A stretch of DNA of 64,000 nt from Smallanthus sonchifolius (lineage: Eukaryota; Streptophyta; Magnoliopsida; Asterales; Asteraceae): assembly GCA_023525975.1 (NCBI GenBank), contig CM042030.1, positions 21,818,350-21,882,349 on the forward strand. The letters run 5' to 3'. A program made the translations under genes and the position numbers. The notes beneath the pieces are model-generated. The model worked only from the letters and a program-made list of their open reading frames with translations. It searched no databases and was not told the origin of the DNA. This document shows positions 10,132 through 22,300 of this stretch, piece after piece (the stretch's first letter is position 1; every line of letters begins with the position of its first letter).

Positions 10132-12700
10132 ATGGTGCATGTCCCGCTAGGGAGGTGCTTGAGTCGTCTTCCGAGCCGGAGCGCGATCTTCATTAGAGAT
10201 TGCGGGCATGTTACCGATTTATGGCCAATTACTTGAGCCTGACGAGGTTGTTGTTAACGAGGTTGTTGTTGACGAGGTGGTTGAGATGGCGAACAAGGAT
10301 GAGGGTCGGACACTTTCGGATTTTGGCAAACTGTCGCTTGTAGGTTTGGAGTTGAGCAACAATAGGCCGAATATTGGAGCGCACCAGTTCGAGATCAAAT
10401 CTAGCATCATCCAAATGGTGCAAAACATGTGGCAGTTCGACAACAAGGATCACGAGGATCCTAATACTCATCTGGCCGGTTTCTTAGAGATTTGTGCCAC
10501 ATTCAAAATCTGTGACGCTACCGACGATGCTATTCGGCTACAGTTGTTCCCGTTCTCCATATGGGACTAAGCCAAGGTTTGGTTACTGTCACTTCCCCCT
10601 GGTTCCATCAGCACTTGGGATCAGATGGCTGCTAAATTCTTAGAAAAATACTTCCCTCTGGAGAAAACAACAAAATTGAGGGCTAGGATTCTTTCTTTCC
10701 AGCAGGATGACGGGGAGATGATCTATGAGGCGTGGGAGAGATTCAAGGAACTGATGAGGAAGGTTCCCACCATGGATTATTGAAGTAGCAGCAGTGTGAG
10801 ACCTTCTACAAGTGTCTAGATATGTCGGGGTAGCAGCTAATCGACGCATACGCGGGTGGAGACATCAGGAAGAAGACACCCCAGGAGGCGTATGACTTGC
10901 TAGAGAAGGTGGAGACGAATAGTTACACTTAGCATGCTTCCCGAGCGAGGACTCATCGGTAGGGTGTCCATCACGTGGATGGGATCCCCTCTTTAGCTGC
11001 CAGGTGGAAGCACTTTCCACTAAGATCGATTAGATGCAGGTCCACAAGGCCCAGTCCTTGTGTGAGTTATGTGGTGGGGCGCATCCCACGAGTGCTTGCC
11101 AGATTGGGGATTTGGGGACCCATGAGCAGGTTGACTTAATGTCTAACCAGAATTGTCCCCAAAATAATCCTTACAGTAACACATATAATCCGGGGTGGAG
11201 GAATCACCCGAACTTCAGTTGGAAGTATGGCAACAGTGGCCAGAACCCACCCAGATTCACTCAGCGCCCACCATTCCAGCATCAGTCCCACCGGTCTTAG
11301 GGACAGGGTTCCCATTTCAGACCTCAGCAGAACCAGTTCCAAGGTCAAGGTTCTAGCAGCGGTCCATCGCTCGTATCTGAGGGTAAATCCAGTCTAGAGG
11401 ACATAGTTGCACAGCTGCTTGCCAACTCGGATAGTCAGAATCAGTTGGTTGTGAAGCAGAACCGTTATATGGAGGAGCGTTTTCATACGCACGAGACTGA
11501 GCTGAGGAATCAGAAGGCTTCGATCCAGACTATCGAGAATCAGGTTGGACAGATCACGAATCTCCTTTTTGAGAGACCGCCAGGTAGCCTGCCTAGCAAC
11601 ACTGAGCCCAATCCGAAGGCTCATGTAAAGGCTATCACTTTGAGGAGCGGTAGAGCCATAGGACCAGATCCACCGGTCCCTGTGCATGCATCATCCGAGG
11701 AGGAGATTATGATTGAGATTCCAGATGAGACACCACCGAGGGAGGAGCCGGTGAGTGCATCACGCCCCCGAGAGGTTGTGAGAGATTATACTCCATCCAT
11801 TCCATACCCAGGCAGGTTGAGGAACCAGAAGATGGATGAGCAGTATGGGAAGTTTTTGGGGTTGTTCAAGCAGTTGCATATCAACTTGCCATTTGTGGAG
11901 GCTCTAGCTCAGATGCCTAAGTATGCGAGGTTCTTAAAGGACATCCTCACGAACAAGAGGAAATTGGAGGAGTTATCTCATGTGACGCTGAACGAGGAGT
12001 GTTCGGCTGTGGTTCAGAACAAGTTACCTGAGAAGATGAGAGATCCGAGGAGTTTTACTATCCCCTGCTTGATAGGTAGTGTGTCAGTCAGCAATGCCTT
12101 AGCTGACCTTGGTGCTAGGATTAACCTCATGCCATATGCGGTCTTTGCTAAGCTTGAGTTGGGAGAACCTAAGACGACACGCATGAGTATCTAGCTTGCC
12201 GATCGTTCGGTCAATTATCCGCGAGGGATAGTGGAGAATATGTTGGTTAAGTTTGATCGCTTTGTGTTTCCTGTAGACTTTGTGATTCTGGACATGGATG
12301 AGGACAAAAATGTTCCTATTATCCTAGGTCGACCGTTCCTGGCCACCGCCAAGGCCCTGATTGATGTGTATTCGGACAGGCTTACACTGAGGGTGGATGA
12401 TGAGGAGGTGACCTTTGACATTGGGAGATCCATGCAGCACACCCAGAATCCGGATGATTCACTCTACTTCATCGAGACTGATTATTCTTGTGTAAGTGAT
12501 CATCTCCGGCACACATCTGAGGAGGAATCCCTAGACACGCAGATTGTAGGAGGGGAGACACTTGATCCAGTTGGTGAGGATCAGTTTGCGAAGCAGATGT
12601 ACGGCCTAGAGGGCTATGAGTTTCCCCCGTGTCAAGAGGTGTTTGAGATTGTTGATAGAGAGTCTGAGCCGAAAGAGCGGCCTTCTGTTGAGGACCCACC
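10132..12700 (+). pseudogene. Athila D gag and aspartic protease (decayed)
   Basis: The gag capsid domain is recognisable at about 10390-10780 (FEIKSSIIQMVQNMWQF, then AGFLEICATFK). A zinc-knuckle-like CELCGGAHPTSAC lies at about 11064-11100. The protease region (about 11850-12440) has LGLFKQLHINLPFVEALAQM and the motif ALADLGARINLMP. In the last the usual D-L-G-A active-site core is kept but Ser is replaced by Arg after Ala. Stops at 10568 (TAA), about 10780, 12192 (TAG) and others, plus frame changes, break it. Upstream, VVVNEVVVDEVV at about 10240 is a short amino-acid repeat. It would make the virion core and process the polyprotein. Confidence 0.85.
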
Positions 12701-15159
12701 ACCTGTTATTTGGAGTACGCCTTTTTGGATGGTGAGTCTCGATTACCAGTCATTATCGCCTCTGATTTGACGCGTGATGAGAAGGAGAGGCTATTAGAGG
12801 TGCTGAAGCAGCACAAGCAGGCCATTTCATGCAGGATTATGGACATTAAGGGAATTAATCCCTCTTTTCGTACCCATAAGATCCTTACGGAGGATGATTT
12901 CAGGCCCGTTGTCCAGCACCAGAGGAGGTTGAACCCGAACATGTAGGAGGTGGTGAAGAAAGAGGTGATCAAGTTACTTGACGTTGGTTTGATTTCTCCC
13001 ATCTCTGATTCACCTTGGGTCAACCTGGTTCAGGTTGTCCCTAAGAAAGGGGGTATGACTGTCATCACCCATGAGAGGAATGAGCTGATTCCTACTCGTA
13101 CATTCACAGGTTGGTGAGTTTGCATCGATTATCGTAAACTAAATGATGCTACTAGGAAGGACCATTTTAACCTCCCGTTCATTGATCAGATGTTGGAGAG
13201 ATTGCCGGGTAAGATGTTCTACTGCTTCCTAGATGGCTTCTCTGGCTACTTCCAGATCCCGATTGCTCCCGAGGACCAGGAGAAGACGACATTCACATGT
13301 CCCTATGACACATTTGGTTATCGGCGGATGCCCTTTGGATTGTGTAATGCTCCGGCTACGTTTCAGCATTGTATGGTGGCCATATTTCATGACATGATTG
13401 AGGACTCCATGGAGGTTTTCATGGATGATTTTTCTGTGTTTGGGAGTTCCTTAGATCATTGTCTCGGGAATTTGAAGAGGATGTTGGCCAGATGTGAGGA
13501 GGCCAATTTGGTGTTGAATTGGAAGAAATGCCACTTTATGGTGAAGGAGGGCATTGTGCTCCTCGCCGTTGTCTTCGCTTTCGATAAATTCCGGTCTTAT
13601 CTCGTCCTATCAAAGACCATTGTATTCACTGACCTTGCAGCTCTTCGGTACCTGTTCAGCAAGCAGGATGCCAAACCCCGACTGATCCGGTGGGTTTTGC
13701 TGCTTTAGGAATTCAACATTGAGATCCATGATAAGAAGGGCGCGGAGAATGTCGCTGTAGACCACTTGTCCCGTCTTGAGTGCTCAGCTTCATCTGAGCT
13801 TGTGGGGTCATACATAAATGACAAATTCCCCCATAAGTTTCTCATGCACATACAGACACAAGATGAGGAGTTTCCTTGGTTTGCTGATTTTGCAAACTTC
13901 CTTGCTAGTGGGATTATGATTAAGGGCTTAACGCATCAGCAGAAGTGAAAGTTCTTTGTGGATGTGAAACACTAACTTTGGGAGGATCCCTATTTGTTTT
14001 GAGTTGGGGCTAATCAGATCGTGCGCATGTGTGTGTTCGGTGATGAGGCACGTCAGATGCTTAGACACTGCCACGAGGGCCCGACATGTGGACACCATGG
14101 AGCTACCTTGACCGTGAACAAGGTCTTTGATGCCGGTTTCTTCTGGCCTACCATCTTTCGGGACGCTCATGAGATGATCCGTGCTTGTGACGCTTGCTAG
14201 AAGGCGAGCAACATTTCGTCGAGGAACGAGATGCCCAGAACAACATCTAGATTTGCGAGATTTTTGATGTTTGGGGTATTGACTTTATGAGACCTTTCCC
14301 AGCTTCGCGTGGCAACCGGTATATCCTAGTGGCTATTGACTACGTTTCTAAGTGGGCTGAGGCTCAAGCCTTGCCTACTAATGCTGCTAGGGTGGTTGTG
14401 CTATTTCTGAAGAAGCTGTTCTCCCGCTTTGGTGCCTCCAAAGCTCTTATTAGTGACAGTGGGACCCACTTCTGCAACTCCCAGTTGGAGAAGGCGCTAT
14501 CACGATATGGTGTAAACCATAGATTCTCCACAGCCTACCATCCACAGACCAGTGGACAGGTAGAGGTCACGAACCCGGGCATAAAGCGGATTCTTGAGAA
14601 GACGGTTGGTCAGAACCGTAAGGACTGGTCGGATAGGTTGGATGATGAACTTTGGGCTTTCCGGATTGGGTAGAAGATGCCTATTGGTACCACACCATTT
14701 AGGTTGATCTATGGGAAATCGTGACATCTTCCGGTGGAGTTAGAGCAAAAGGCTTATTGGGCATTGAAGGCGGTGAATCTTGATTTGGTGAGTGCGGGTG
14801 AGAACCGGTTCACTCAGATTCATGAGCTTGACGAGTTGAGGAATCAAGCCTATGCAAACTCCACAATTTACAAGGAGCGCACAAAGAGTTTACATGACCG
14901 ACGCTTAAAGGACAAGAAGGAGTTCCGAGTGGGTGGTCGTGTGTTGCTTTATAACTCTAGGTTGCGGTTGTTTCCCAGGAAGTTGAAGTCCTGATGGAGG
15001 GGTCCCTACACGGTTAGGGATGTGTTTCCTTATGGAGCCGTCGAGATTGAGCATGAAGATGGGAGGATCTTCAAGGTCAACGGTCATCGTCTCAAGCCAT
15101 ATATTGACGAACCGATTAACCCGGCATTGGAGGTAGTGGACCTCCACCCCAATTACTAA
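12701..15159 (+). pseudogene. Athila D pol: reverse transcriptase, partial RNase H, integrase (decayed, internally deleted)
   Basis: RT starts near 12710 and has CIDYRKLND-like sequence, FLDGFSGYFQIPIAPEDQ, PFGLCNAPATFQHCM and the catalytic FMDDFSVFG (about 13420). At about 13555 the RT thumb is joined directly to the last part of RNase H (LAVVFAFDKFRSYL). The connection and the RNase H DAS active-site region, roughly 150 residues, are deleted. Integrase follows: an HHCC-type region (about 14040-14200) and a core with AIDYVSKW, LISDSGTHF and GQVEVTNPG, so all three acidic residues are present. Stops at about 12943, 13117, 13708, 13946, 14001, 14198, 14671, 14723 and 14992 are mostly former CAG or CGA codons. 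The frame ends at 15159 with ..LHPNY. Confidence 0.9.
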
Positions 15160-16254
15160 TTAATTCGGGGACTTGAGTCTAGCTAATGACTCGTTAATCA
15201 ATTTAGCCTGTTTCGGTATCATCTTTGGTAACATTTCTTAGATTTTATATTCTAGTTTTATTTTCCTATTTTAATTTTTATTCTTCTAGGATTTTACCCT
15301 TTATTTTGAGTTAGGTTGTCGGATCGCGTTTCGGATCAAGTGGATTAGGGATATTGATTGGAATGTCTCAGGATGAATTGCAATCGGGTTTTGGGAACAG
15401 TCTGCATAAAAAGATAGGGTTTTGTGTCTGCTGGGCAGTAGGCACGGTCGTGCCCTTTCCTTGGCACGGTCGTGCCCCATAAAGTGACGCGGTCATGTTT
15501 AAGCCACAGGCGCGGTCGTGCCACACGTTTGATGGGTCGGTATAAATTGAACTTTTGAAACAACAGACCCCTTTTACTTGTTCTTATCCCATCAAACGAC
15601 CACAAAACTCTCCCTATCGCGATTCACCCCCTTCTCTAACTTCTGAATCTTTTTCCCCCCAACAATTTAAGGTATGTTTCCGCGTCTTACTCTCTTCGTT
15701 TCATGTTTAGACTAAGGATTGTTAGTCCAACTGCACGTTAAAAAACCTAGAGTTTTGATTTTTTTTAGTTTTCATCAAATTTCCAGTTTTGAACTGTTTT
15801 GTAGCTTGTAAATAAGTAGAAATCATTGTATTTGCTTCCTGGGATGATGTGTAGTAAAAGCCCTTTCATAAAGTGCTAAAAATTGATCAATTTTTGAATC
15901 TGAAACCCTAAGTTGGGTTGAGCACGACCGCGCTAATAGCTAGGCACGGTCGTGCTCAACTTTTGAAATCCCAGGAAGTTGGTTTTGGCCTTAGCACGGT
16001 TGTGGATCCCACAAGTTCGGTCGTGCCTCTTGAGTTTCGCCTTGGTGCGGTCGTGCTAAGACCAGGCGCGACCGTGTTGCCGGGTTTGTGTGCCCGTGGT
16101 CGGCCAATCACGACTGTGGGCTGGATTTTTGGCCTAGGCGCAGTCTTGCCCATTCCTAGGCACGACCGTGCCCCTTCATAAATTAGGTCAGAATCTTCAT
16201 AATTCAGTCTAGTGTCTTCATAACTGTTCTGATTTCAATTAATTGCTTGTGCAG
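15160..16254 (+). promoter_or_regulatory. D inter-ORF region: internal inverted-repeat arrays, TATA box and candidate intron before ORF2
   Basis: Non-coding region between pol and ORF2. Array 1 (15437-15523) repeats GGCACGGTCGTGCC-type dyads and is followed by TATAAAT at 15542-15548. A strong donor-like site AAG|GTATGT occurs at 15671/15672. Array 2 (15915-16165) has about ten more dyads, and TTGCTTGTGCAG (16243-16254) is an acceptor-like site touching the ORF2 ATG at 16255. The order dyad array, TATA, leader, acceptor, ATGGT mirrors the LTR-gag side of D. I infer a second, internal promoter for ORF2 with a 583-bp intron (15672-16254) containing array 2. Expression has not been seen. Confidence 0.6.
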
Positions 16255-16582
16255 ATGGTCGGCAACAGAGATCACCCATACTTGGAGTTCGATCTCAACG
16301 AGCATGAGTACGAGGCTTGTCTTGATGTGCTGTGGCCCCGTTGAGGCCGGATTTTGGCTGCACGTCGTTTAGAGATGGCTGCTATTGACACCATTGGTCA
16401 GAGAGACCGATGGAACGATCTTGTCACCGCCCCCTGGCGTTGTTTGTTCAGATTCCATGCCGTGCAGTATGTGGAGCTCGTGATGGAGTTTTTCTCTACA
16501 TATGAGTTTGACTACCCTTGTGACGATTTGGAGAGACCCAAGACTATTAGGTTTAGGATGGGAGGGGAGTGGCATGTGATTC
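16255..16582 (+). pseudogene. Athila D ORF2, N-terminal part (interrupted by element A)
   Basis: ATG at 16255 (MVGNRDHPYLEFDLNEHEYE) follows an acceptor-like CAG. A TGA at about 16342 breaks the frame soon after. The recognisable part includes RWNDLVTAPWRCLFRFH, ELVMEFFSTYEFDY and GGEWHVILS and then stops at the A LTR. The protein is of the plant-specific ATHILA ORF family found after pol in Athila elements. It is sometimes called env-like. Its function is unknown. The remainder is at 46366-47353. Confidence 0.8.
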
Positions 16583-19252
16583 TGTCACACCCTCAAAATC
16601 CACCTGTGGGGTTTTACCGCGAGCCGCGTGACACACCAGGATCTCAATCATTAGTTACACGGAATGACTCTATATGAATTTAAATAAAATACTAATGCTG
16701 CTCATAGTCTCGAGACAACAAAAGTTTAAGTTTGAAAACGATGTGGAAGCGTAAATAAAAAACCAAATGCAAAAATAGTCCAATGTGCAAAACACCGCGC
16801 CCAAACCAAAGTAAATAACTGAAAAAAATAAGTTTGAAATTGTTTGCGAAAACCATGCTCAGTCCATGCATCCTAATCTTGTGTGTACCTTAGCGACTTG
16901 AGAAAGACATACTAACAGTGTCAACACAATGGTTGGTGAGTTCATAGAGATGTAAGTAAATAAAAAGTTCAATGTTTGCTAGATAATGTAATTAATGTAT
17001 ACCGATAGATAGCTAGTCTATGTCATGCTACTACAAGTGTTTTTAACCGAAGTTGACTGTTTGTGCTTGTTTGCCTTCCGCCATGTCTACTGAACAATGG
17101 CAAATGTCTAGGCTAATCTTACACCCGTTCGACCTCCAGTCAAGTTAGCGTGACTAACTCAGGTGGGGCTTATCAAAACCCAGTAATACTACTCAATATC
17201 ACCTCGCTATGTTCCAATACTAACGGTTCGAGAATGTAAGGACTTGTTGGTATGTTTGCACTTTAGTAAGCAAGCGATAATACAATAATACAAAACCCAT
17301 AATGTTTGAGTGCATGATTTCTCCCCCAAAAAGGAAAGTAAGTAAAGATAGGGGCCATGAAACTCACCTGAGTGTGTATGCAAGTGAAAGCTAAGTAAAA
17401 TAGCTGAACCTCTAACTGCCACCTATAATTCATAGTCGATAAGTGCGTGTTTGTGCAAGTTGACATGAACCCATAGTATCCAAACAATACTAATGTTTAA
17501 GTGTTTAGAAAAGATTTACAAGTTTGACTCCAGTCTGACCCGACGACCCGTTAGTGACACGTTGTATTAAATTATGTTTGTTTAGTATAACAATACTACA
17601 TTATACACACATGATCATGCTGTAGCACTTAGCAACAAATCCTATTTGTTCTATCAAGATAGCAAGTTTTCATAAACAACAGGTTTCCATAAATAGAAAG
17701 CATGTTCAAGATTCATAATATCATTATTAATATGTTTGTATGATTACTCTAACATGTTCAAGATCGTCACATCACATACCAATTGTATAGAACTTAACAT
17801 GTGATACACAATTCAAGACAAAGTTTCTATCTTTAGTAACCCATGAGAGCTATGCATGCTTTCAAGCATCCAACACATTGCAACATGTTATTATGTCCTA
17901 ACTAGCATAAAGCTATCATTAAACCATATCATACATGTCTAAATAGCAAGCTATGCATACTTTTGCAAATTAAAGTTTCCTTATTTAGTAAGTTTCTAAA
18001 CCCGTGTTAGGTATTCAGAATCTGATTTCACCATTCATCTACACATGTAACAAGTAGCACATAAACCTCATCACATCATGCAATTCAAGTCTAACATGCA
18101 AGTTTCAAAACATAAAGTTTCCTCTTTTAGTAAGTTTGCAAAACCAAGCTAGGTTTTGGAAATCTAATTTCACAAATCACTTATACATGGATCAAGTAGC
18201 ATATAAACATCATCATATCATTCAACACATGTCTATTATGCAAGATAGAATTCCTAAAAAGTTTCCATTATAAGTAAGTTATGATTTCTAGGCTTGTTTA
18301 ACGAGATTCAAAGCATCAAATCCATTACATACAATCTATCTAACATGATTATAACCATAACAAGCATCAAACATCTCTAACATGTAATTCTACACCATCA
18401 CATATTCAAAAAGTTTAATCTTTTAACAAGTTATTAATCATATGAAGCTAGGGTTTTCCAAATACCCATAAAAACATCAAATACATGCAAAACAATGATA
18501 AAGTCACCATCTTTATTGTAAAAATTCATGTTTGGATGAACTAGGGTTTCAATCTAAAATTTAGGAATCAAAAAGTAACGAAATCAGATGAAACGACTTA
18601 CGTAGGATTGTTGGAAATGCTTAGAGGGGTCTAAATACGCGTTCAATTGCAAGGTCGGAGATCAAACGAAGGTGTATAGTTTCTTGGTTGTTCACGGCGC
18701 AACAAGGGAGAAGGGGGGTTTGGGTAGACGATTAGGGAGAGAGAAAGAGAGGTTAGGGTTTTAAATTTTATAAAATCCTTTTTATTCAAGATTTCATGGG
18801 TTTTATATTAGGAAGGGATAATCATGAAATATTTAAAAAAACCATTTAAATAAATCCACTAGATACCATTCTTTTAAATAATTATTTTTATAAAAGTTTC
18901 CATATCTATAAAAATAATCAGTATCTATAAAATAACCAGTAGAATTTATATCTGTAATTCTATGCGATTACACGAAAATTCACATAATATATAATTTCAC
19001 CTAATATCTATAAAAATAATTATTCGCAATTATTTTTATTAGTTCACCAACGTTCCGGGTTCGACTCGTGTGTGAGCCGGTAATTCTAGAAGTTACTGCT
19101 ACGTGAGTGTTCGTGTAGACCGTCGACACAATTAATTAACTAAATTAAATGCAATGCATGCATGACTATATGAGATGACGATGTTTGTATAAACAATGCT
19201 CGAGATACATGTTTGAGTTAACGGAGTTAACCTGAAATTTCCGGATGTCACA
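16583..19252 (-). repeat. 3' LTR of element A
   Basis: On the plus strand it runs TGTCACACCCTC ... CCGGATGTCACA, 2670 bp. It is nearly collinear with 34364-36466 plus 45810-46365. It contains five diverged tandem units (about 17819-18560). The left border abuts Athila ORF2 sequence. The right border is followed by the reversed polypurine tract TCATCCCCTTG. Confidence 0.9.
17819..18560 (-). repeat. Diverged ~145-bp tandem repeats in the A LTR
   Basis: Units starting with AAAGTTT(C) followed by a TTT.AGTAAG-like stretch begin at about 17819, 17972, 18114, 18258 and 18410, a spacing of 142-153 bp. Unit ends share CATCA..ATCA..AACAT..TC.A.CATG wording. The other LTR has the same set at about 35579-36330. 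Divergence between units is much larger than between the LTRs, so the repeats predate this insertion. Confidence 0.65.
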
Positions 19253-19376
19253 TCATCCCCTTGCTGAAAGAATTTTCGTCCCGAAAATTAATCAAAATTG
19301 CTAGTTGTCTGAAACAAAAAGTCTGGGTTGTCACATCATCCCCTTGTTGAAAGAAATTTCGTGTTGAAATTTAATT
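19253..19376 (-). repeat. Duplicated LTR-end/polypurine-tract segment of A
   Basis: The stretch GTCACATCATCCCCTTG plus TGAAAGAA..TTTCGT occurs at about 19247-19290 and again at about 19331-19375. The first copy is the true LTR/PPT junction. The second lies inside, next to the pol stop. This is a short tandem duplication spanning the end of the LTR. Confidence 0.75.
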
Positions 19377-22300
19377 AGTACCTTTCGTGTTTGCCGTTGA
19401 GTGCTTGAAAAGCTGAGGGTATTTTACTGTGCTTGAGCTTTTTGACCTCATGGTCCATGATTTTAACTGGTTCCTCTATGAAACGTAACTGCTCATCGAT
19501 TTCCAACTCCTCGAGTGGAACCACTAGTGTCTCATCAGATAGGCATTTCTTTTGGTTTGAAACATGAAAGACATTGTGTACTCCATTGAGTTCATCTGGT
19601 AGGTTTAATTGATATGCAACTGGACCAATCTTTTTCACTATCTCGAAGGGGCTAACATAACGCGGGTTTAGCTTGCCCCGTTTTTCGAAACGAATCACAT
19701 CTTTCCAAGGTGAAACTTTTAATAACACTCTGTCACCCACCTGAAACGCTAACGGTTTTCTGCGTTTGTCTGCATAGCTTTTTTGACGGTCACGGGCTGC
19801 CGCCATACGCTTTCGAATTTACACAATCTTTTCTGAAGTTTCGTGCACAAGTTCAAGGCCTGTAATTTGGCTATCTCCAACTTCAGTCCAACAGAGAGGT
19901 GATCGGCATTTCCGTCCGTATAATGCCTCGAACGGTGCTACCTGGATGCTAGTATGGTAGCTATTGTTATAAGAGAACTCCACCAAGGGTAGGTGAGTCT
20001 CCCAACTATTTTCGAAATCGATTACGCAAGCCCGTAGCATGTCCCCTAGGGTTTGAATTGTACGCTCACTCTGGCCATATGTTTGGGGATGGTACGCTGT
20101 GCTCATATCCAGACGCATACCTAGAGATTTCTGTAGGGATTGCCAGAAGCGCGAAGTAAATCAAGCGTCTCTACCTGAAATGATTGAAACTGGCACTCCA
20201 TGTCGAGAGACTACTTCCTTGAGATAAATGCGTGTTAACTTCTCCATTTTGTCAGTTTCTTTGATAGCGAGGAAGTGAGCGGATTTAGTTAGACGATCCA
20301 CTATTACCCAGATTGTGTCACATCCGGTAGGAGTTCGGGGTAATTTGGTAATAAAATCCATGGAAATCTGCTCCCATTTCTACATCGGGATTTCCAGTTG
20401 TTGAAGCAATCTGGATGACTTTTGATACTCCACCTTGACCTTTGAACAAGTAAGACACTTGCTCACATAGGTGGCTATGTCGGCTTTCATGTTCGGCCAC
20501 CAATACAACACCTTCAGATCGTGGTACATTTTGTCAGATCCCGGATGAACAGAGAATCGGGATTTGTGAGCTTCACCCATAACAATCTCTCTCAGGTTTC
20601 CATACACTGGAATCCATATTCGCTCCGCGAAATAGCAAATACCATCAGATTTAACTTCCAGTTGTTTCTCCATACCACGGGTGGCTTCAAACGTTAAGTT
20701 CTCTTCTTTTAAGGCTTCGAGTTGAGCGGTACGAATTTGTTCGGGTAATCCTGTATGAATAGTGAGTTGCAACGCTCGAACGCGTCGGGGTTTGGTTTCC
20801 TTTCTACTCAGAGCATCGGCTACCACGTTAGCCTTGCTTGGATGGTACTTGATGGCACAATCATAATCATTTAAGAGTTCGATCCAGCGACGCTGTCGCA
20901 TGTTCAACTCTTTATGTTCGAACATGTGCTGGAGACCCTTGTGATCGGTGTAAGTGGTGCACTTAGTACCGTACAAGTAGTGTCTCCAGATTTCCAGTGC
21001 AAATACCACGGCTCTCAACTCCAAGTCGTGAGTTGTGTAGTTTTTCTCGTGGACTTTCAATTGTCGAGAAGCGTATGCGATAACTTTCTCACGTTGCATT
21101 AGCACACAACCGAGACCCTGGATAGAAGCATCGCAATACACTATGAAGTCATCCGTTCCCTCTGGTAGAGATAGGATGGATGCGCTACAGAGTTTCTGCT
21201 TCAGAAGTTGGAATGCTGAATCTTGAGTTTCGCTCCAGGTATACGGTTTACCTTTTTGAGTTAGGGCGGTGAGAGGTTGAGCGATCTTAGAAAATCCCTC
21301 TACGAATCGGCGGTAGTAGCCAGCCAATCCCAAAAATTGTCTCACCTCTGTCGGAGTCGTTGGCGCTGCCCAATTCTTAATGGCCTCTACTTTGGATGGA
21401 TCGACATGTATTCCCTTCTCATTGACTAGATGTCCAAGAAATTGTACCTCGCGAATCCAAAAATCGTATTTGGAAAACTTAGCGTAGAGCTGTTCCTGTC
21501 TTAGCAGTTCAAGAATTAAGCGCAAGTGTTCTTCGTGCTCTTCCTTATTCTTAGAATAGTTAAGGATATCGTCAATGAAAACGATGACGAATTGGTTGAG
21601 GTAGGGTTTACACACACGGTTCATGAGGTCCATGAACACCGCGGGTACGTTGGTTAATCTGAATGGCATGACCAAAAACTCGTAATGGCCTTACTGGGTT
21701 CTGAAAGCGGTTTTGGATGTATCTTCATCACGAACTCATAGCTGATGATATCCAGATCTTAGATCAATTTTTGAATAGACACTCGACCCTTGAAGTTGGT
21801 CGAATAGATCGTTAATGCGGGGACGTGGGTAGCGGTTCTTGATAGTGACCTTGTTCAGCTCTTGGTAATCAATACATATGCGGAAAGTCCCATCTTTATT
21901 TTTTACAAATAGGACGGGGGCTCCCCATGGTGATGAACTGGGTCGGATGAAACCCTTATCCAACAGTTCTTGCAACTGTGTGGATAATTCATGCAGCTCA
22001 CTTGGTGCAAGTCTATAAGGTGCTCTGGCAATAGGTGCTGCTCCGGGTGTTAGATCAATTTGGAATTCGACCTGTCGTTGGGGTGGAAGACCTGGTAAGT
22101 CTTCAGGAAAGACTTCTGGAAGTCACGAACAATAGGGATATCTGCAAGTTTCTTCTCCTCGGAAGGTCTATCAGCGGCAAGGGCTAGTATCGCGGTATGA
22201 CCCTTGCGTAGACATTTTTGCGCCTTCATATAAGATATGATGCCCACGATGGCACCACTCTTCTCGCCTTTTACAAAAAGGATCTCTCCACTAGCTAGGG

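Noticed and set aside
17207..17487. Short minus-strand ORFs in both A LTRs (also about 34989-35248)
   Set aside because: They recur only because the LTRs are copies. There is no domain and their lengths vary between the copies.
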